Shown here: positions 52,656 to 61,088 of the stretch, one piece after another
Numbering within the stretch: the stretch's first letter is position 1
How the letters are laid out: every line of letters begins with the position of its first letter
Source of the DNA: Chitinophagales bacterium
Lineage (GTDB): Bacteria > Bacteroidota > Bacteroidia > Chitinophagales > Saprospiraceae
DNA length: 64,000 nt
Assembly (NCBI GenBank): GCA_017303875.1
Contig: JAFLBP010000023.1
Span: forward strand, 1-64,000
Reading direction: 5' to 3'
Notes under the pieces: model-generated
Databases searched by the model: none
Seen by the model: the letters and a program-made list of their open reading frames with translations, nothing else
What the model was told of the DNA's origin: nothing
Position numbers and translations under genes: made by a program

Positions 52656-55600
52656 ATGTCGACAACTGTTTTCCTGCTGGACGTTCGTTGTAAATCCCTG
52701 ATTCTCTTCGCCTTATTGCTTGTGGGCGCAAAACTAAACGCCCAATGCCCGACCCTCACCGGCGGCGCCCTTACCTCACCCGATTGCGCAGCCGGTTTTC
52801 CGGTTTGCACCCTTTGTCCGGGCGATTCTTTTACCCTGACGGTTAATGGTACCGGCCTCACTCCGGGCGACTGCGTCAACTGGTACTACGGCACGACCAA
52901 TAATTTCAATCCCTACAACGGAGAAGGTACCCTGCTGGGCTGCGCGCCCATCACGGCGGTACCGCCCAATTCCTGCTCGCCCTGCCCGACCTTTTTCGGG
53001 ATGCTGGTTGATGCCTGCGGCACGGAAGAAAACAATGAATATTTAGCGCTTTATTCCGACGGTGGTTTTTATGTAGATGATCTTTCTGTTGATTTTGATG
53101 CGATGAACAATGGCGGCGGCGGCAATGATGACATCGGAACGGGTTGTGGTTTTCAGGAGCCAAGCCCCGATCTGATCGGTTTTTTGCAAAACAATTGCCC
53201 TAACTCCGTCATTGTCGGCGCAGGGCCGGGAGAGGTGGTACCGCCCGGTGTGCCGGTGTTGGTGTTTACCAGTGCGGCAATGGATTTTGATTACAATTTC
53301 GGCGGACTCTGCGCCGTAATCGGAACGGTGTATGTGCTGCAAAATGGATGTGCGCGTACCTCTGATGCATTTTCCAATGGTAATGTAGCCGGTTCCAATA
53401 CCGTAAGTGTGTCTTTGTCCTGCGGGTGCACGTCTTCCATCACTTACAATATGGCCCAGTTACAGGGCAACGACGGGGCTTTTGTTGCTAATGTGCCTGT
53501 TTTTGGTACTTTTTATGGCAATGCGGGTTGCAGTTATCCCAATTTCCCGTCCTTACCGGGCATGCAGCCGCCCATTGTGGTTTCTCCCCTTACGGTTCCC
53601 GTTACGCCCGATATGTGCAATGGCGGTCCGTATTTTGTAGTGGGCATTTATGATCCGTTGCCCGCGGGTTGTCCGCAGGTCAATTCCGGATATTCGGGTT
53701 TTAATGTGCCTTGCCCGGATCCTGTGCTTACCGGTGCGGATTTGTGCAACAGCGTCACAGACTTTGATCTCAATACCCTGGAAGACCCGATGGTGCCCAA
53801 TGGCGTGTGGAGTGGACCGGGTGTGAGCGGCACTACGTTTAATGCGACGGGCCTGACCGGGCCAATCAGCCTTAGTTTTACGCCCGACGGCCCTTGCGGT
53901 ACGGCTGCGACCACAACGATCAATGTTTTTGAAGCACCGACTGCGCAATTTGTCCCCCTGCCGCCAGCCTGTGCGGGCAGTAACATTACCCTGACGGTAA
54001 ATTTACAGGGACAGGCGCCCTGGACATTTGAATTATTTGAAGGCAATGTTTTTATCAATACCTACACGTTTACGGCGACGCCGGCGCAAATAACCCTGCC
54101 CATTTCCGGAAACACCACTTTTAACCTCCGCAATCTCAGCGATGCGTTGTGTACCGGTGCGGATGCGAGCCTGACGGTTACAACCAGTCCGCCGCCTGTT
54201 GGCGTGATCAGTCTGAATGGGCCGGCGAGTATTTGCGGTGGCGAGCAAACAAGCCTGCGGTTTACTTTTTCCGGCGCGCCCGGCCCTTATACCTTCACGT
54301 ATGCGGCTAATGGCGTTCCGCAAACACCGGCCATCACTACCAGCAGCAACCCGTATATCCTGACCGTCACGCCCGCAGTCAGCACAACGTACACCCTGAG
54401 CAGCCTCACGGCCGGCGTATGTGCCGGCACCACCAGCGGCTCGGCGGTGGTGACCATTACCAGTACAGTTGCGGCGGTATTGGAAAGTGATACGACGAAT
54501 ATTTGTCCGGGACAAACCGACACCGTTACCGTTACCCTCAGCGGAAGCGGCCCTTTTACTTTTGTGCACAGTGTAGACGGTGTGGCCCAGCCGCCGATCA
54601 ATACGCCCGGGCCGACGTACCCGCTCATTTTTGCGCCGAGCAGCGGGGGGGATACCATCCGATTGCTGAGTGTGACCAATGGCACTTGTACGGGCGTGGT
54701 ATCGGGAAATTATATTTTAAATGTGGCGCCGCCTCTGGCGACTATGTTGGGCGATACCACCATTTGCGACGGCGATTCGACCTTGATTTTAGTCAATTTT
54801 GCAGGAATCGGGCCATTTACTTATACCTATTCGGTGAATGGCGCGCCATTGCCGGCCATTACGACGAGTAATAATCCGGATACCATTTTGGTGTCGCCGG
54901 CGATAAACAGCGTGTATAAATTACTGACCCTGAGCACCCCTGCCTGTACCGGCGTGGTTTCGGCGGATAGTGTCGTGGTGAATATTTCGGGCGCGTTGAG
55001 CGGCGTTATTTCCGGCGGCGGGCAAATTTGTACCAATGGCTCGGGCACCAATGTGTTTTTTGATTTCAGCGGGCCCGGGCCGTATACGTATGAGTATTCC
55101 ATCAACAACGTGTTGCAGCCTCAGGTGACGACCACGCAGGTGCGCGATACGCTGGCGGTCAATCCCAATATCGGGAGCATTTACCGTTTGGTGAGCGTGA
55201 CAAATGGTATTTGCAACGGCGATGTTTCGGGTTTTGCGCCGGTATTTGTATTTACGCCGCCTACGGCAAATTTATTTGGCGACGCCACTTTTTGCAACAT
55301 TGCCAATACCAATGTGACCATTGATTTTACTGGCACCGGGCCGTTCACCATACAATGGTCGATAGACAATGTGCCGCAGGCGATTGTCAATACTTTTGAT
55401 GATCCCTATTTTATACCGGTGAATACGACCACGACCACGACTTATGAATTACTGGTGGTAGAATCGCCGGGATGTATTGGCAATCCCGTGGGCGAAGCGA
55501 CCATTACGGTCAATTATACGCCCTCTTACAACAATGTTTCGCTGACTTGTAATGGGGCAAATACCCAGTATGTTGTGGAATTTGATGTCTTAAACGGCAC

Positions 55601-58600
55601 GCCGCCTTACACCCTGAGCGCGGGTTCGGGCACGTTTACGGGCAATCATTTTACCAGTAATCCGATTCCAATTGCGCTGAATTACAATATTGTTTTTGAA
55701 GATGCTTCCAATTGTGGTGCGGTCACGGTGAGTGGCGTGCCCAATTGCAATTGCACCAGCGAATCGGGCATGCTCAACAGCCTGCCGCAGTTCGTTTGTG
55801 TGTCCAATGCCGCAACGGTACCGGTAGCTGCGGGCAGCGTGCTGGATGCCAATGATACCATTCGCTACATCCTGCAAACCAATCCGGGCCTGCCGCTGGG
55901 CACCATTCTGGCCTGGAGTGCGACACCCTCCTTTACTTTTCAGGCAGGCATGCAAACCGGCATTCCGTACTATATCTGTGCCGTTGCGGGCGATCAGCAA
56001 GGTCAGCAGGTCAATTTGAACGACCCTTGTCTGTCGGTTTCGGTGGGCGTTCCGGTAACTTTTGAGCCATTGCCTACCTTGGCGCTGCTGGTGCCGGATC
56101 CGGAGATTTGCCTTGGCGATAGCACCCAGGTAGCGGTGAGTTTTACCGGTACGGCGCCCTACAGTTTTAGTTACAGTTTGGGCGGTGTTGTTCAAACGCC
56201 CCCATTCAGTAATATTAATCAGGCCAATTTCACCTGGAATATTGCGCCGACTGGTCCGACGACCGTTGAGTTAAGCACCGTATCCGATCAGTATTGCAAC
56301 AATGGCACGGTTTCCGGCTCAGCTAATATCACGGTAAATACTTCGCCGCAAATCGGCGCTTTTACCAGCAATTGTGATTTTAATTCAGGCACTTATACCG
56401 TTCAGTTTGAGATTGTTTCCGGTACAGCGCCGTTTGATATTGAAGGCGATTTTGGTTTGGTAACGGGTACCACCTTTGTGAGTGATCCGATCAATTTCGG
56501 GGATCCTTACTTTTTTGTGCTGCGCGATGCGTTCGATTGCGCGGGCGATACACTGAGCGGTATGGTGCAATGCCTGTGTACGGCTGAAGCCGGCACAATG
56601 AGCACAACGCCTTTTGAACTTTGTATCGGAGAGGTGGCCACGCCCACGCACAGCGGCGCAATTTTGGAGCCGGGTGATGTGCTGGGTTATGTCTTGCACA
56701 CGGGCAACAGCAACACCCTGGGTACGGTATTGGGCAGCAGTCCATTATTGGAATTTGCATTTACGCCCGGCCTGACCCTTCCCGGACAAACCTATTACAT
56801 TTCTGCGGTGGTGGCCAACGACAATGGAACCGGCGGCCCCGACCTCAGCGATCCCTGTCTGGATGTTGCCATTGGTACGCCCGTGGTTTGGTACAATCCG
56901 CCTACCGCTACCATTTCCGGTAACTTTGAAGTATGCGCGGGTACACAACAAATTATTCAGGTACAATTTACAGGGCAGCCGCCTTATAATTTCACCTACA
57001 CGCAAAATGGCCAGCCGGTGAGTACCATTGCGCTTTCCAATACCTTTAATATTTCCGTTAATCTGCAACAAAGCGCTACGTTTGAATTGCAAAGTGTGTC
57101 GGATGTGCATTGTGCAGGAACCGTTTCAGGTCAGGCAATTGTTACCGTACACCCTGAACCGCTAATTCAGAATGTAAGTACCACCTGCGACCCCAATACC
57201 CTGACCTATGTCGTGGAATTTGATGTTGCCGGAGCTATGCCGGGCAGTGTAAATATTAGCGGCACCGTGCCGGGAACCTTCAATGCCGGAAACGGACATT
57301 TTACCAGCGGCCCGATTCCCGTAACGCAGGCTTACCAATATACGGTAGAAGATGTACAGTTCAATTGTGGCAGCGTACAAATTGCCGATACGGTTATTTG
57401 CGCCTGTACGACGGATGCCGGTACCATGCAAAGCGCGACATTAAGCCTTTGCGCCGGCGATACGGCCCGTGTAGCGCCTGCTGCCGGGGCGGTTTTGGAC
57501 GGCAATGATGTTTTATTGTACTTCCTCGCAGAGCCGGGCATACCGCCTGTGCCGATTGCTTTCAACACCGTTCCGGAGTTCGCCTTCAACCCCGCCACGA
57601 TGACCTATAATACCCCTTATATCATTTTTGCAGTGGCCGGCGATCAGCAGGGCGCGGGCATTGATCCCAATGATCCTTGTGCCGACCTGAGTGCCGGTGC
57701 TTTTGTGAGCTGGCGCTTGCCCGTGACGGCTACACTGAGTAGTAGTGCAAGCATTTGTGCGGGCAATACGGCCGCGCTGACGCTGGTATTTAGTGGCGCC
57801 GGCCCTTTCAACTACACCTATTCTGATGGCCTAAATACCTTTAACGGCACCGCTGCATCCAGCCCGAGCACCCTGAGCGTATCGCCGGGCAGCAGTACCA
57901 CGTATACCCTGACCGGAGTGAGCGGCGCAGGCAACTGTATTGGTAGCGCCGGAGGCAGTGCCAGTGTACAGGTCACACCCATCCCCACAGCCACCCTGAG
58001 CGGTCGCGATACGGTTTGTCGGGGAGAAAATGCCGCCTTCCAAATACTGCTTAGTGGCACTCCGCCATTCACTTTGCAATACGCCGTCAATGGCACGCCG
58101 CAGGCGCCGATTGTTGTGCCGGGTTTCAGCTTTTTCATTGCTTCCAATAATATTCAGCAAAATCAGGATTTTACCCTGATTTCCGTACAAAGCGGCAATT
58201 GTCCGGGTACGGTAAGTGGCAGCGCCGTCGTTGTGGTACGTCCCGATGTGTCGGCGATGATCACCGCTGACAGCGTTGTTTGCGCCGGTGATTCTGCTTC
58301 AGTGAGTATTGATTTACAGGGAATTACAAGTGCAGATGTTGTTGTTTCAGTCAATGGGGTTCCATTTGTTTTGAATGCCGTGCAAGACGGGCAGGTATTC
58401 CGTTTTGTGCCGCCTGCCAATCCGACCACAGTATCTTTAATCAGCGTAATGGCTGCCGGAAACCCTTGTCCGGCCACCCTTGGGCCACCCCTGAGCATCA
58501 GCATCTCCAATCCGACCCTGAGCGCGCAGTTATCCGACTACGGCGGGTACAACCTTAGTTGCGCCGATGCCACCGATGGCGAGATCAGCCTGCAAATACA

Positions 58601-59531
58601 GGGTGGGGTAGCGCCGGTTTCGGTGCTTTGGAGCGTGAACAATGCTACCGGAACAAGCATTACAGGCCTGCGTGCCGGTGCGTACAGCGCCACCATCACT
58701 GACGGAGCCGGATGCTCCCTCGCAGATACTTTCACGCTAATCGCGCCGCCTGCCATGCAGTTGCAGGTTTCGGCGGAAGCGCCCGATTGTTTCGGGCAGC
58801 GCAACGGCGCCTTACGCATTGATTCACTTAGCGGCGGGGTGGGGCCGTACACCGTTTCCATCAATGGCAATACTGCCCAGATTGTGGGCAACCTGCCTTT
58901 TGAAATTTCGCCGCTACCGCCCGACAACTATACGCTTGCCGTAGAAGATGCCAACGGCTGTACTGCGTTTGCGAACATTTCAATCAATGAACCGCCGGCG
59001 CTGACCCTTTCCATCGGCAACGATACCATTATCTATTACGGCGACAGCCTGCTGCTCAATCCCGTTACCAATGCACAGGCAGCCACTGCGGTCTGGACGC
59101 CTGTAAACGGATTATTGCAGCCTGCCCAGCTCCAAACCTGGGCGCGGCCGCTGGAGAGTATCTTGTATGCCCTGACCGTGGTGGACAGCAACGGATGCCA
59201 GGTGAGCGATCAGATACAGATTACCGTACAGCGCCTGCGACGGGTGTATATTCCCAATGTTTTGGCGCCGGATGCAGCTGCACCCAACAATATTTTTACG
59301 GTATATGCCGGGCCGGAGGTCAGTCGCGTCCGATACCTGCGCGTGTACGACCGCTGGGGCGAGCAGGTGCATGAGGCGGAGCAGTTTTTGCCCGGCGACA
59401 CCACCGTGGGCTGGAACGGACGGGTACGCGGCAAAGCCGTTAACCCGGGCGTATTTGTCTATGTCATTGAAGTGGAATACCTGAACGGGGAGACCGAAGT
59501 ATTCAGCGGAGATATTAGCGTTTTGCGATAA
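52656..59531 (+). CDS. Giant T9SS type B surface protein (adhesin-like)
   Basis: A 2291-residue secreted protein. Signal region to about residue 30 (SLILFALLLVGAKLNAQ). Residues ~30-360 contain a Cys-rich N-terminal part (SPCPTFFGMLVDACGTEENNEYLAL). About residues 420-1950 are tandem Ig-like modules of 80-95 residues, each starting with a C-x-G-x-S/T-type strand (CGGEQTSLRFTFSGAPGPYTFTY, CPGQTDTVTVTLSGSGPFTF, CDGDSTLILVNFAGIGPFTYTY) and ending with a TYxLxSV-type strand. SprB-like repeats follow at about 1970-2125 (CADATDGEISLQIQGGVAPV, CFGQRNGALRIDSLSGGVGPY). The CHU_C tail starts near 2205 (VYIPNVLAPDAAAPNNIFTVYAG; VYDRWGEQVHEAE). It is probably a cell-surface adhesin. mnmH starts 2 nt after the stop. 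Confidence 0.9.
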   Translation: MSTTVFLLDVRCKSLILFALLLVGAKLNAQCPTLTGGALTSPDCAAGFPVCTLCPGDSFTLTVNGTGLTPGDCVNWYYGTTNNFNPYNGEGTLLGCAPITAVPPNSCSPCPTFFGMLVDACGTEENNEYLALYSDGGFYVDDLSVDFDAMNNGGGGNDDIGTGCGFQEPSPDLIGFLQNNCPNSVIVGAGPGEVVPPGVPVLVFTSAAMDFDYNFGGLCAVIGTVYVLQNGCARTSDAFSNGNVAGSNTVSVSLSCGCTSSITYNMAQLQGNDGAFVANVPVFGTFYGNAGCSYPNFPSLPGMQPPIVVSPLTVPVTPDMCNGGPYFVVGIYDPLPAGCPQVNSGYSGFNVPCPDPVLTGADLCNSVTDFDLNTLEDPMVPNGVWSGPGVSGTTFNATGLTGPISLSFTPDGPCGTAATTTINVFEAPTAQFVPLPPACAGSNITLTVNLQGQAPWTFELFEGNVFINTYTFTATPAQITLPISGNTTFNLRNLSDALCTGADASLTVTTSPPPVGVISLNGPASICGGEQTSLRFTFSGAPGPYTFTYAANGVPQTPAITTSSNPYILTVTPAVSTTYTLSSLTAGVCAGTTSGSAVVTITSTVAAVLESDTTNICPGQTDTVTVTLSGSGPFTFVHSVDGVAQPPINTPGPTYPLIFAPSSGGDTIRLLSVTNGTCTGVVSGNYILNVAPPLATMLGDTTICDGDSTLILVNFAGIGPFTYTYSVNGAPLPAITTSNNPDTILVSPAINSVYKLLTLSTPACTGVVSADSVVVNISGALSGVISGGGQICTNGSGTNVFFDFSGPGPYTYEYSINNVLQPQVTTTQVRDTLAVNPNIGSIYRLVSVTNGICNGDVSGFAPVFVFTPPTANLFGDATFCNIANTNVTIDFTGTGPFTIQWSIDNVPQAIVNTFDDPYFIPVNTTTTTTYELLVVESPGCIGNPVGEATITVNYTPSYNNVSLTCNGANTQYVVEFDVLNGTPPYTLSAGSGTFTGNHFTSNPIPIALNYNIVFEDASNCGAVTVSGVPNCNCTSESGMLNSLPQFVCVSNAATVPVAAGSVLDANDTIRYILQTNPGLPLGTILAWSATPSFTFQAGMQTGIPYYICAVAGDQQGQQVNLNDPCLSVSVGVPVTFEPLPTLALLVPDPEICLGDSTQVAVSFTGTAPYSFSYSLGGVVQTPPFSNINQANFTWNIAPTGPTTVELSTVSDQYCNNGTVSGSANITVNTSPQIGAFTSNCDFNSGTYTVQFEIVSGTAPFDIEGDFGLVTGTTFVSDPINFGDPYFFVLRDAFDCAGDTLSGMVQCLCTAEAGTMSTTPFELCIGEVATPTHSGAILEPGDVLGYVLHTGNSNTLGTVLGSSPLLEFAFTPGLTLPGQTYYISAVVANDNGTGGPDLSDPCLDVAIGTPVVWYNPPTATISGNFEVCAGTQQIIQVQFTGQPPYNFTYTQNGQPVSTIALSNTFNISVNLQQSATFELQSVSDVHCAGTVSGQAIVTVHPEPLIQNVSTTCDPNTLTYVVEFDVAGAMPGSVNISGTVPGTFNAGNGHFTSGPIPVTQAYQYTVEDVQFNCGSVQIADTVICACTTDAGTMQSATLSLCAGDTARVAPAAGAVLDGNDVLLYFLAEPGIPPVPIAFNTVPEFAFNPATMTYNTPYIIFAVAGDQQGAGIDPNDPCADLSAGAFVSWRLPVTATLSSSASICAGNTAALTLVFSGAGPFNYTYSDGLNTFNGTAASSPSTLSVSPGSSTTYTLTGVSGAGNCIGSAGGSASVQVTPIPTATLSGRDTVCRGENAAFQILLSGTPPFTLQYAVNGTPQAPIVVPGFSFFIASNNIQQNQDFTLISVQSGNCPGTVSGSAVVVVRPDVSAMITADSVVCAGDSASVSIDLQGITSADVVVSVNGVPFVLNAVQDGQVFRFVPPANPTTVSLISVMAAGNPCPATLGPPLSISISNPTLSAQLSDYGGYNLSCADATDGEISLQIQGGVAPVSVLWSVNNATGTSITGLRAGAYSATITDGAGCSLADTFTLIAPPAMQLQVSAEAPDCFGQRNGALRIDSLSGGVGPYTVSINGNTAQIVGNLPFEISPLPPDNYTLAVEDANGCTAFANISINEPPALTLSIGNDTIIYYGDSLLLNPVTNAQAATAVWTPVNGLLQPAQLQTWARPLESILYALTVVDSNGCQVSDQIQITVQRLRRVYIPNVLAPDAAAPNNIFTVYAGPEVSRVRYLRVYDRWGEQVHEAEQFLPGDTTVGWNGRVRGKAVNPGVFVYVIEVEYLNGETEVFSGDISVLR

Positions 59532-59533
59532 CT

Positions 59534-60553
59534 ATGAGTGTACAGGCTTACTTGGTAGAACGATTTTTGGAACGCCGCAGCGAGGCTTTGGTGCTTGATG
59601 TGCGTTCGCCGGGCGAGTATGTGCAAGGGCATATTCCGGGGGCATTGTCCTTTCCTTTGTTCAGCGATGAGGAAAGGGCAAAAGTAGGCACCTGTTACAA
59701 GCAACAGGGGCCGGAATTAGCCTTGGAGATGGGCTTAAAATTCGTGGGGCCTAAAATGGCCGGTTTTGTGCGCGATGCCCGGCGCCTGGCTGCCGGACGC
59801 CCCGTGCTGGTGCACTGCTGGCGGGGCGGCAAACGCAGCGGCAGCATGGCCTGGCTGCTGCGACAGGCAGGAATGGAGGTGGCTACCCTGACAGGCGGGT
59901 ACAAGCAATACCGGCAGTGGGTGTTGCAGTCGCTGAGTGAAAGTCCCTTACCGCTTTTGGTTGTAGGCGGTAAAACCGGTATCGGCAAAACGAGAATTCT
60001 GCATGCCTTGCGCGATTTGGGCGAACAAATTCTTGATCTGGAGGCCCTGGCGCACCATAAAGGTTCCAGTTTTGGTTCCATTGGCGAGGCGCCGCAGCCC
60101 AGCGTGGAGCAGTTTGAAAACGACCTGGCGGAGGCTGTTATGCAGCTCGACCCTGCGCGGCGTGTGTGGGTGGAGAATGAGAGCCGGAGCATCGGGCGAG
60201 TATTTATTCCGGAGGGTTTTTGGAAAATTATGAAAAATGCGCCCCTGTACAATGTGAGCGTACCCGAATCAGCGCGTATTGACAACCTGCTTGCCGATTA
60301 TACCGCTTGCGATAAAACGGAGCTTATCGCTGCATTTCATCGCATAGAAAAAAAGTTGGGCGGACAGCACCTGAAAGCTGCACTCGAAGCCCTTGAAGCC
60401 GATGATTTTACCACGGCCGCCACTATTGCCCTGCGCTATTACGACAAGACCTACCAGCATTGTTTAGATCAGAATATCTCTCCGGATATCCGGCAGTTTG
60501 ATTTTGAAATAGGCGATGCGGGGGAGATTGCGCGGCGTTTGCGGGGGGAGTGA
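59534..60553 (+). CDS. mnmH: tRNA 2-selenouridine synthase
   Basis: Converts 2-thiouridine at tRNA position 34 to 2-selenouridine via a geranylated intermediate. 339 residues. The N-terminal rhodanese domain has LDVRSPGEYVQGHIPGALSFPLFSDEERAKVGTCYKQQG and active-site C95 in VHCWRGGKRSGSMAWLL. The C-terminal half carries a P-loop, GGKTGIGKT (145-153), and WVENESRSIG. Length and motifs fit E. coli SelU/MnmH (YbbB). Selenophosphate synthase is not in the window. It lies 2 nt after the giant adhesin gene, an odd operon partner. Confidence 0.95.
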   Translation: MSVQAYLVERFLERRSEALVLDVRSPGEYVQGHIPGALSFPLFSDEERAKVGTCYKQQGPELALEMGLKFVGPKMAGFVRDARRLAAGRPVLVHCWRGGKRSGSMAWLLRQAGMEVATLTGGYKQYRQWVLQSLSESPLPLLVVGGKTGIGKTRILHALRDLGEQILDLEALAHHKGSSFGSIGEAPQPSVEQFENDLAEAVMQLDPARRVWVENESRSIGRVFIPEGFWKIMKNAPLYNVSVPESARIDNLLADYTACDKTELIAAFHRIEKKLGGQHLKAALEALEADDFTTAATIALRYYDKTYQHCLDQNISPDIRQFDFEIGDAGEIARRLRGE

Positions 60554-60697
60554 GTTCCTGATGATGAAAATCAAAAAACAATTGGCCAGCCAGAAAGGGT
60601 AGGGGATGTCCTGCTGCTTCCACTTCTTTTCCAAGGCTGACAGTTTCTTTGCAAAAAATACGTTGGCCGCGCCTGAGGTGGGGGTGGCAAAAAATAT

Positions 60698-60728
60698 TTT
60701 GCAAGTTACAAAAATATCTGTACCTTTG
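60698..60728 (+). promoter_or_regulatory. Complete Bacteroidota promoter for a candidate small RNA
   Basis: TTTG at 60698-60701, a 19-nt spacer, then TACCTTTG at 60721-60728. This is one of the best promoter matches in the window. Confidence 0.7.
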
Positions 60729-60731
60729 AAA

Positions 60732-60834
60732 TACCCAAACGTTTCGGACGTATCGAATAGGATGCTTCGTGCATTATGATTCATGGGTATTTTGAAGTCA
60801 GCAAGTGGCGCGCCTACTTGCTGACTTTTATTTT
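60732..60834 (+). ncRNA. Candidate structured small RNA (about 100 nt)
   Basis: A promoter, a foldable sequence and a terminator follow each other without a reading frame. AAATACCC (60729-60736) can pair with GGGTATTT (60785-60792). Inside this, GAAT...ATTC and ATGC-TTCGT-GCAT form an inner stem-loop. A 12-bp terminator follows directly. The closed long stem with internal bulges is reminiscent of 6S-type RNAs, but no known family is assigned. Confidence 0.5.
60795..60834 (+). terminator. Rho-independent terminator of the candidate small RNA
   Basis: AAGTCAGCAAGT pairs with ACTTGCTGACTT (12 bp, 9-nt loop containing GGCGCGCC), followed by TTTTATTTT-type sequence. The rest of interval 60554-61040 shows no supported gene. 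Confidence 0.8.
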
Positions 60835-61040
60835 GTACATAGTATGAAATACCAACCTGCTGACTTTTTGTTTTTTCGTGCTGACAAGGGTTCACGAAAA
60901 GGTCTAACTTATGATGAAAGGGTGTGCGGGTATTCAAGACATTCATCAAATTTTTGCATGCACTTAAGGCAAACTGATAGATGTGATCACCGGCAACGGA
61001 AATAAATAGATCGTATGTTTTATCCATTTCAAGATTCATC

Positions 61041-61048
61041 TAACTTTG
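61041..61048 (+). promoter_or_regulatory. -7 element of the helicase operon
   Basis: TAACTTTG matches TAnnTTTG. It gives a ~37-nt leader if translation starts at ATG 61089. Confidence 0.55.
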
Positions 61049-61088
61049 CCACCGAATGATTAGTTACTCAGGAAAAATCCTCCCGTTT

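Noticed and set aside
60464..61039. Minus-strand open frame of 191 codons
   Set aside because: It overlaps the 3' end of mnmH, the candidate RNA and its terminator; the translation has no recognisable domain and no promoter.
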